NCBI GenBank assembly: GCA_003427395.1
Contig: BFEA01000124.1
Location: 1,414,931-1,435,920 of the forward strand
Length of the DNA stretch: 20,990 bases
Direction: 5' to 3'
DNA from: Chara braunii
Taxonomy: Eukaryota > Streptophyta > Charophyceae > Charales > Characeae
In this document: one piece after another, positions 16,082 to 20,990 of the stretch
How positions within the stretch are numbered: position 1 is the first letter of the stretch
How the letters are laid out: each line of letters starts with the position of its first letter
Notes under the pieces: model-generated
What the model was told of the DNA's origin: nothing
The model's input: the letters and a program-made list of their open reading frames with translations, nothing else
Database searches by the model: none
Position numbers and translations under genes: made by a program

Positions 16082-16526
16082 GAGAATTTTCATTTTGTTT
16101 TGGCTTAGTCAAATTCTGTGAAAATTCATATATGTGTATCTCACGGGATACACAACTCATTAAAAAAATATTAAAAAAAATAAAATTGTTTAGGCCCCGA
16201 AACAAAGTGAAAACAAAAGGAGAAAAGAAAAACAAAACAAAATAGTGAGTGGGTGAACACGTTTTGACTCCACCATCTTTGACGATGTTTCTTTTTTTTT
16301 TTTGGCTAAGCAAAATGATCTCACAATTTAAAGGCATGTACCTCACATCATAGACAACTCACAAAAAAAAAAATCAAGAAACAACAATAATGTTTAGGCC
16401 CCGAAATATTTTTGGGCGGGGTCCGAACCTCTTCAGGTTTGGAGGGGTTCGGCCCCCGAACGCCCGAACGTACGGAGGTTGGCCCAAGGGCCTCCGTACG
16501 TACGGGTTGGTAACCATGAAAATAAC

Positions 16527-16862
16527 TATCATATTCACTATGACAGAGTCAAATAAACGGGAGATGGGGGGTTTCATACTGCCATATATTACCACAGTGG
16601 AAATTAGTCAGAATCACTTCTCAAATAACCATTAGACAAATTGTGTAAATAAAAAACGTTGTCAAACGACGGATTGTACAATCACAAGGTCATCAACCGA
16701 ATAGCTATACGAGAACTTACAAACGTGACCCAATAAATTAGACATTGAACATGTGATGATGCAAATTCATCAATCATGATATGTGAACAAGTTTTATTTT
16801 ACTTATTTTTTTAATATTAAAAAAATAATTTCAATAGATCGCAACCATTTTCTTGCTAAATA
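16527..16862. other. No feature recognised
   Basis: AT-rich spacer between hAT-like copies D and C. No gene or repeat could be supported. Confidence 0.45.
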
Positions 16863-16870
16863 CATGCAAC

Positions 16871-17552
16871 CAGGGTTACCAGCCTGTACGTACGAAGGCC
16901 CCCGGACAGACCTTCGTACGTTCGGGCATTCAGGGTCTGAAGCTGAATGGGTTCGCCCTCCACCAAAAATTATTTTGACCGTTTTTTTGTTCACTGTGAT
17001 GTGAGGTACATGCTTATAAATTTTGAAGTCATTTTGCTTAGCCAAAACAAATATAAAAAATTTTCGAAGATGAAGGTGTCAAAACGTGCTCGTACACTCA
17101 ATTTTTTTTTTTCTTCATTTTTTACTTTTTGTTTTCACTTTATTTTAGGGCCTAAACAATTTTATTATTTTTTTTAACTTTTTTTCATGGGTTTTGTGTT
17201 ATATGAAGTACACATTTGTAAATGTTTAGGACATTTGGCTATGAAAACAAATAAAAACAATTCAATGATGGCGGTGTCAAAAACAGACTTTCGCTCTTAC
17301 TACTTTAATTCTTCAATTTCTCTTTCTATTTTTTCTTATGTTTTTTTTAAAATCTTATTAGCATTTAAAATTTTCGAATTTAATTTTATCAAATTTGATA
17401 AGGAATTTAGATGTAATGCTCAAGCAAATGTTGTTTATTTTATTTTTATACATAACATATGTTTTTTTCCAGATGTTTCCCAAACGCATCACTAAGGTAT
17501 CCCATGCGTTCGCGTTCAGACGTTCAGGCCGTCTCGAACGCCGACCATCCTG
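16871..17552 (+). mobile_element. hAT-like non-autonomous element, copy C
   Basis: Its left end is CAGGGTTACCAGCC and its right end is CGACCATCCTG. The flanking octamers catgcaac (16863-16870) and catccaac (17553-17560) agree at 7 of 8. The layout matches copy B: subterminal foldback CGAAGG/CCTTCG, two internal related blocks (GATGAAGGTGTC near 17069 and GATGGCGGTGTC near 17267), then a T-rich part and the GTTCGCGTTCAG subterminal array. It is 682 bp with no coding capacity. Confidence 0.78.
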
Positions 17553-17747
17553 CATCCAACCAATGACAAATTATGAAATCTTATAAATCATTAACATCAT
17601 TATATGACGGATGCATGTAATAACAAACTAAAAGAAAAAATCATATAAACAATAACAGTAGAAGAGTCACAAAAATAAAGATATAAAAAATAAAATATAA
17701 GGGGAAAAAAAAGATAAAATTAACTTAAAAAAAAAAAAACCTAAGCT

Positions 17748-17985
17748 ATCAGAGTGGCCTGGGATCACTTGCCTGTCTGGGCAAAAAAAAATTAATTAAT
17801 AATAATAATTTTTATTTTTAATTTGATGAAGAATTCTGATGTGACCATGAAACAAAAGTTATTCAGTTTATTTTTTTAATAACACAATTTTTTTTTGATT
17901 TTTTTTTTTTTTTTTTTGACCTTCCGTGCTCCTTGCACGGGCTGGCCACCCGAGACCCGGATGGCCCGACTGGTAGCATAGGAAA
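17748..17985 (+). mobile_element. Possible diverged relative of the hAT-like family
   Basis: The stretch AATTTGAT..AGAATT..GATGT..ACAAA.GTT (about 17820-17865), followed by TTTATTTTTTTAATAACA and a long T run, parallels the 3' third of copies B and C. It ends in a GC-rich segment, GGATGGCCCGACTGGTAGC. Termini and a target-site duplication were not identified, so limits are approximate. Confidence 0.3.
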
Positions 17986-18059
17986 AAACAGAAAAATAAA
18001 ATAAGTAAAAAAAAGGCAAAAAGAAAAGAAAAAAAAAAGTTGAAAAACGCAATGAGTAA

Positions 18060-18482
18060 GGAGAAATATAAGTAAAGCAATGCACAAGAAAGTATGACGA
18101 ATTCACATGTCAAGCTCCAACATGAAGACTCAATCCCAATTATGATAAACTATTGTGTGCTATTGCCACGAAAAAACTGATATTATGGTGTAATGAGTGC
18201 TATAACTAACCATGTAGCCCTACATGTCAACCACTCGTCTTATTAGGGGCTGAAAAACTCGACAGATTTGTTGTGTACAAACTGTAAAATGCGGGAATTC
18301 ACCTAAGCAACAGCGTGGACTGTGATCGCTAACTAGCCCTGTGTGGTGAGACTTTCTTTTACCCTCGATAAAGTCAGTCTTTCCCCACAGACTTTTCCTT
18401 TGGATTGCAATCTCGGCGATAAGTTAGAGGTGAGAAAAGTTAATTTTCGTTCGTGGTGTCACATTTTTGGCATCAGGCGACC
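18060..18482. other. No feature recognised
   Basis: AT-rich sequence with only short open frames. No RNA gene, repeat or mobile element could be supported. Confidence 0.45.
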
Positions 18483-18908
18483 ATGACGCAAAGTGGGTTC
18501 TTAGGGGGCAAAAACATTTGGGGGACCGGTCCTTGGCAAAATTCTGGACTACCTACAACTAGTTCTGGTAGAACCGGAACTTTTAAAAAAAGGAAGGACT
18601 GGTTCTCGGGTAGAAGCAGATCCCCAAAAGAAGTGAGGGCGAAGGGCCCTCAGGCCCAGGCGTTGAGGTCCGTCTTCTCAAAACAGGGAGGTCAGGAGCA
18701 ACGAAACAGACATTTTGCAAAAGGCAACTTTGGCGATTTTTTGTGCTTTGGGGAATCCGCAGAAATTCATAGACGAGGTCGTGTTCTTTCCATAAAAAAT
18801 ATCAGAATATTTTTAAAACATCATTCAGACCACGAAATAATCGTCGCGCTGATTCGACGCATTTCTATTTTTGCCACTCAGCCATGTGTGGGCCAACTGA
18901 AAAAGTAG
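18483..18908 (+). CDS. Unrecognised open frame, 141 codons
   Basis: From the first ATG (18483) to TAG at 18906-18908. The N-terminal half is basic and rich in Gly, Ser, Thr and Gln, with an FKKRKDW block and an SRSP motif. The C-terminal half overlaps an old noncoding-looking duplication (18752-18883) and contains a hydrophobic stretch with no clear membrane segment. No domain is recognised and no splice or promoter signal was found. It could be a fragment of an exon or of an element protein, or chance. Confidence 0.15.
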   Translation: MTQSGFLGGKNIWGTGPWQNSGLPTTSSGRTGTFKKRKDWFSGRSRSPKEVRAKGPQAQALRSVFSKQGGQEQRNRHFAKGNFGDFLCFGESAEIHRRGRVLSIKNIRIFLKHHSDHEIIVALIRRISIFATQPCVGQLKK

Positions 18909-19086
18909 TTAAAATTCAGGGAGTTTTCACGCTCAAAAGAATGTGTGTAAAAACCTGAAAATTGGAGCCCTCGTAGATTTTGTTGTGATATTTCCAAGAA
19001 AAATACTAAATAAATTAAAAAAAACTATTCAACTGTGAAATAGATCACGGCCTTAATTTGACCCATATTTAAATTTTGCCATTTAG

Positions 19087-19088
<2 letters not shown>
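18752..19088 (+). repeat. Diverged tandem duplication, spacing about 205 bases
   Basis: The block ending TTTTTGCCACTCAGCC at 18883 and the block ending TTTTGCCATTTAGCC at 19088 share order and wording: a CGAGGTCGTGTTCTTTCC / TAGATTTTGTTGTGATATTTCC part, an A/T-rich middle, then CGCTGATTCGACGCAT / GGCCTTAATTTGACCCAT. Divergence is high, so this is old and approximate. Confidence 0.4.
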
Positions 19089-19131
<43 letters not shown>

Positions 19132-19335
19132 GGTACCCCCTCCCCCCCTCCCTTTCTCTCTTTCTTTCTCTCTCTCACTCTCTGTCTCTCTCTCTCACTC
19201 ATATCAACAAATGAAACTCTCTCTCTCTTTCTCTCTCTCTCTCTCTGGTAGCCCCCCCCCTCCTTCTCTCTCTCTCTTTCTCTCTTTCTCTCTCTCACTC
19301 TCTGTCTCTCTCTCACCCACATAACAATAAATAGA

Positions 19336-19408
<73 letters not shown>

Positions 19409-19436
19409 NCTCTCTCTCTGGTAGCCCCCCCCCCCT

Positions 19437-19475
<39 letters not shown>
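19089..19475. repeat. CT-rich higher-order tandem repeat, three units, with an N
   Basis: Each unit has (CT)n, a GGTA/GGTAG-CCCCCC spacer, more CT/CTTT runs and a CACTCTCTGTCTCTCTC segment, then a short AT-rich linker (ATATCAACAAATGAAA, ACATAACAATAAATAG). Unit length is about 125-140 bases. An unresolved base lies at 19409, so repeat counts are unreliable. Ser/Leu or Arg/Glu-rich open frames across it are not genes. Confidence 0.9.
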
Positions 19476-19477
<2 letters not shown>

Positions 19478-19557
19478 CGCGCTCCTAGTCTCAGTGCTTT
19501 GGCTACCTTAGGGCTGCGTTCCCCGCGCCCATGCGGTAGACAATCTATATATATATC

Positions 19558-19622
19558 TTCATAAAGAACTGCTTGTGGTGGGCAGAGAGGGAGAAGTGGA
19601 CAACAAACCAGAGGCTGTGATA
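19558..19622 (-). repeat. Hammerhead-tail repeat, copy R0 (inverted)
   Basis: Read on the minus strand: CACAGCCTCTGGTTTGTTGT, then a CT-rich part and AGCAGTTCTTTATGAAG next to TATATATATA. It lacks the ribozyme core. Confidence 0.6.
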
Positions 19623-19632
19623 TGTATATATA

Positions 19633-19744
19633 TGAACTCCGACAAAACAGTTTGTCACAGCCCCTCCTTTGTTGTCCTCTTCTCTCTCTCTGCCTCCGGT
19701 TTACCGGGCAGTTCTATTTGTGACGATATATATATATATATATA
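19633..19744 (+). repeat. Hammerhead-tail repeat, copy R2, with 3' half of ribozyme and (AT)n
   Basis: It begins TGAACTCCGACAAAACAG, the 3' half of the hammerhead at 8032 with the core G12 changed (CAAAAC for CGAAAC). It then runs as copy R1 to TTTGTGACG and (AT)n at 19726-19744. The 5' half of the ribozyme is missing. Confidence 0.7.
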
Positions 19745-19840
19745 CAGTTTGTCACAGCCCCTCGTTTGTTGTCCTCTTCTCTCTCTCTGCCTACTGTTTA
19801 CGGGGCAGTTCTGTTTGTGACGATATATATATATATATAT
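19745..19840 (+). repeat. Hammerhead-tail repeat, copy R3, with (AT)n
   Basis: It starts at CAGTTTGTCACAGCCCC directly after the (AT)n of R2 and ends TTTGTGACG followed by (AT)9 at 19823-19840. It is a tandem partner of R2. Confidence 0.7.
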
Positions 19841-19911
19841 TCATAAGGAACTGGCTGGTGAACCCTGGTAAGCAGAGAGGGAGAGGAGAACAACAAACGA
19901 GAGGCTGTGAC
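19841..19911 (-). repeat. Hammerhead-tail repeat, copy R4 (inverted)
   Basis: On the minus strand it reads GTCACAGCCTCTCGTTTG, then a CT-rich part, GCTTACCAGGG and CCAGTTCCTTATGA, ending at the same (AT)n as R3. R3 and R4 therefore face each other across the TA tract. Confidence 0.6.
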
Positions 19912-20154
19912 ATCAAGCTTGGCCGTCCGCGGTTCGACGGGGCACGGCCCGGGTCGTTGCAAGAATGTAATAATGTATGTAACAATTATCGAATCGGGTC
20001 GTCGCGTCCTACCGAGTCGACGGCCTGGATCGTCGCAGGATCTTAAGATTTTAGGACCACCAAGCAATCCAGCCCGTCCGCCTGGTAGTACTACTGTAGG
20101 CAAACGGCCCAGTTGGGCCTAGAATACGCCTACCGTAGCGGTACCGATATGTCC
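19912..20154. other. No feature recognised
   Basis: GC-richer sequence with recurring GGGTCGTCG/GGATCGTCGCAGGA wording (about 19950-20040). No gene or mobile element could be supported. Confidence 0.4.
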
Positions 20155-20253
20155 TGGCGCGGTGCACGGGTGGATGGGCGCGTGGGTTGGCGCGGTGCAC
20201 GGGTGGATGGGTGCGTGGGCTGGCGCGGTGCACGGGTGCACGGGTGGATGGTG
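20155..20253 (+). repeat. 33-bp minisatellite, three units
   Basis: TGGCGCGGTGCACGGGTGGA and the rest of the unit recur at 20155, 20188 and 20221. The third unit has an extra GTGCACGG. The array is GC-rich with all G-runs on the plus strand. Confidence 0.9.
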
Positions 20254-20273
20254 CGTGGGTGCGGGTGTGGGCG

Positions 20274-20365
20274 TTCGCGGGGGTGTGGGTGTGCGTGTTC
20301 GCGGGTGTGGGTGTGCGTGTTCGCGGGTGTGGGTGTGCGTGTTCGCGGGTGTGGGTGTGCGTGCG
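20274..20365 (+). repeat. 22-bp minisatellite TTCGCGGGTGTGGGTGTGCGTG, four units
   Basis: Units start at 20274 (24 bp), 20298, 20320 and 20342. GGG runs spaced by TGT could form G-quadruplexes, and the alternating GT favours Z-DNA. Long open frames here on both strands come from the repeat. Confidence 0.92.
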
Positions 20366-20406
20366 TCTGCGTGTATGCGTGTGGCTGTGGGGAGGGGCCG
20401 TGCTTG

Positions 20407-20407
<1 letters not shown>

Positions 20408-20481
<74 letters not shown>
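20408..20481. repeat. (CA)15 followed by (GA)22
   Basis: A compound microsatellite: perfect CA at 20408-20437 passing into perfect GA to 20481. Confidence 0.95.
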
Positions 20482-20482
<1 letters not shown>

Positions 20483-20868
20483 GCGGGGAAACATGAGCAG
20501 TGTGCTGCTGTAGATTGATTTTGGAAGCTGCCATGATCCGAACTTTCCTTTTTTGGTCGTCGGAGCGGTGAACCACTCCGCGCGCGAAAGAGGTAAGGCG
20601 CGATCTTATCCTTTGTCCTCCTCTTCTTCCTCCTCCCTCTTTTGCCCTCGACTCTCCATCTTGCGACGTCCTGTGGCAATATCCGTCTGCACCTGCTTTG
20701 CCCATCTCTCTTCCCCATGGCGACCTAAGCTCCCGCTTCTTAGCTCGCGTCCTTGCAACTCCACCCCCTACTCTGCCTGCGTCCATTTCCTTCGATCTCT
20801 CTCAATAACGTCCTTGGTTCAGTCCAGACGACAAGCTTATGCCAATTTTGTTGATTTTTATGTCACAC
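20482..20868 (+). other. Unassigned segment between microsatellites
   Basis: It contains a 7-of-8 hairpin GGAGCGGT/ACCACTCC (about 20563-20580) and GAGGTAAGG (about 20590-20598), a fair 5' splice-site match. A C/T-rich stretch follows (about 20610-20670). The frame through the later part has no recognisable domain. It could be the edge of a transcribed region, but nothing proves it. Confidence 0.2.
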
Positions 20869-20916
20869 ACACGCACAGAGGGAGGGAGGGATAGAGCAGG
20901 AGCGAGCGAGCGAGCG

Positions 20917-20990
<74 letters not shown>
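20869..20990. repeat. CA, (GCGA)n and (GA)n microsatellite at the window end
   Basis: Short CA repeats (20863-20877), GGGA repeats, about five GCGA units (20903-20921), then uninterrupted GA to the window edge. The contig may end here because of the repeat. Confidence 0.95.

Larger units (their letters stand above)
14782..16518 (-). mobile_element. hAT-like element, copy D, split by a PLE insertion
   Basis: Its ends are CAAGGTTGTCGGCG (14782) and GGTTGGTAACCATG (to 16518). Flanking octamers acaataac (14774-14781) and aaaataac (16519-16526) agree at 7 of 8, as expected for a hAT target-site duplication. The element is inverted relative to copies B and C. At 15114 it is interrupted by a truncated PLE and resumes at 16082. 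Without the insertion and its duplication the element is about 770 bp. It contains the CCATCTTTG blocks, the CGAACGCCCGAACG arrays and the subterminal foldback CGGAGG/CCTCCG. No transposase is present. Confidence 0.75.

Noticed and set aside
19076-19324. Ser/Leu-rich and Arg/Glu-rich open frames
   Set aside because: They are pure CT/GA repeat translations.
20119-20786. Several long overlapping open frames on both strands
   Set aside because: They are generated by minisatellite and CA/GA repeats that lack stops in several frames.
19076-20990. Possible CRISPR-like array in the tandem repeat region
   Set aside because: The units are contiguous satellites without unique spacers, and the context is eukaryotic.

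Overview
This looks like a repeat-dominated piece of a draft nuclear genome from a eukaryote. There is no operon-like gene packing, and no intact host gene can be recognised. The window is rich in microsatellites and minisatellites and holds several layers of transposable elements. The best taxonomic clue is a Penelope-like retroelement (PLE) whose GIY-YIG nuclease domain lies N-terminal to the reverse transcriptase. That permuted arrangement is known from the Naiad/Chlamys type, including elements of the green lineage. A charophyte alga such as Chara or an early land plant is therefore a reasonable guess, but this is inference, not proof.

Layout. 1-950: no recognisable gene. 1000-3310: AT-rich sequence unusually dense in perfect short hairpins, with a possible tRNA-headed SINE ending in a 58-base poly(A) and a long polypurine tract. 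3534-4180: a 54-bp minisatellite that stays open as an 18-residue Gly-rich repeat. 4200-6440: mostly unassigned, with two weak exon-like stretches and two elaborate inverted repeats. 6439-7742: two head-to-head copies of a non-autonomous hAT-like DNA transposon, separated by (AT)n. 7861-7898: a Nextera mate-pair junction adapter, an assembly artefact, so order across it is not trustworthy. 8032-8215: an orphan hammerhead-ribozyme core followed by a repeat ending in (AT)39.

8275-14106 is the centrepiece: a nearly complete PLE flanked by direct pseudo-LTRs of about 360 bp. Each pLTR carries a type I hammerhead ribozyme. The coding part reads in one frame from 8859 to 13001: CCHC zinc knuckle, coiled coil, SAP-like motif, GIY-YIG endonuclease, reverse transcriptase. 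It is broken by five in-frame stops but I see no frameshift. By analogy with known PLEs, the first ORF would bind nucleic acid, the GIY-YIG domain would nick the target, the RT would prime there, and the pLTR ribozymes would process the RNA.

14123-17552 holds three more copies of the hAT-like family. One of them (14782-16518) is split by a 5'-truncated second PLE (15115-16068) with a 13-bp target-site duplication and a degenerate hammerhead. 17561-19085 is mostly unassigned AT-rich sequence with one unrecognised ORF and an old tandem duplication. 19086-20990 is simple and tandem repeats: CT/GA arrays, a cluster of the hammerhead-tail repeat around (TA)n, G-rich minisatellites and CA/GA tracts.
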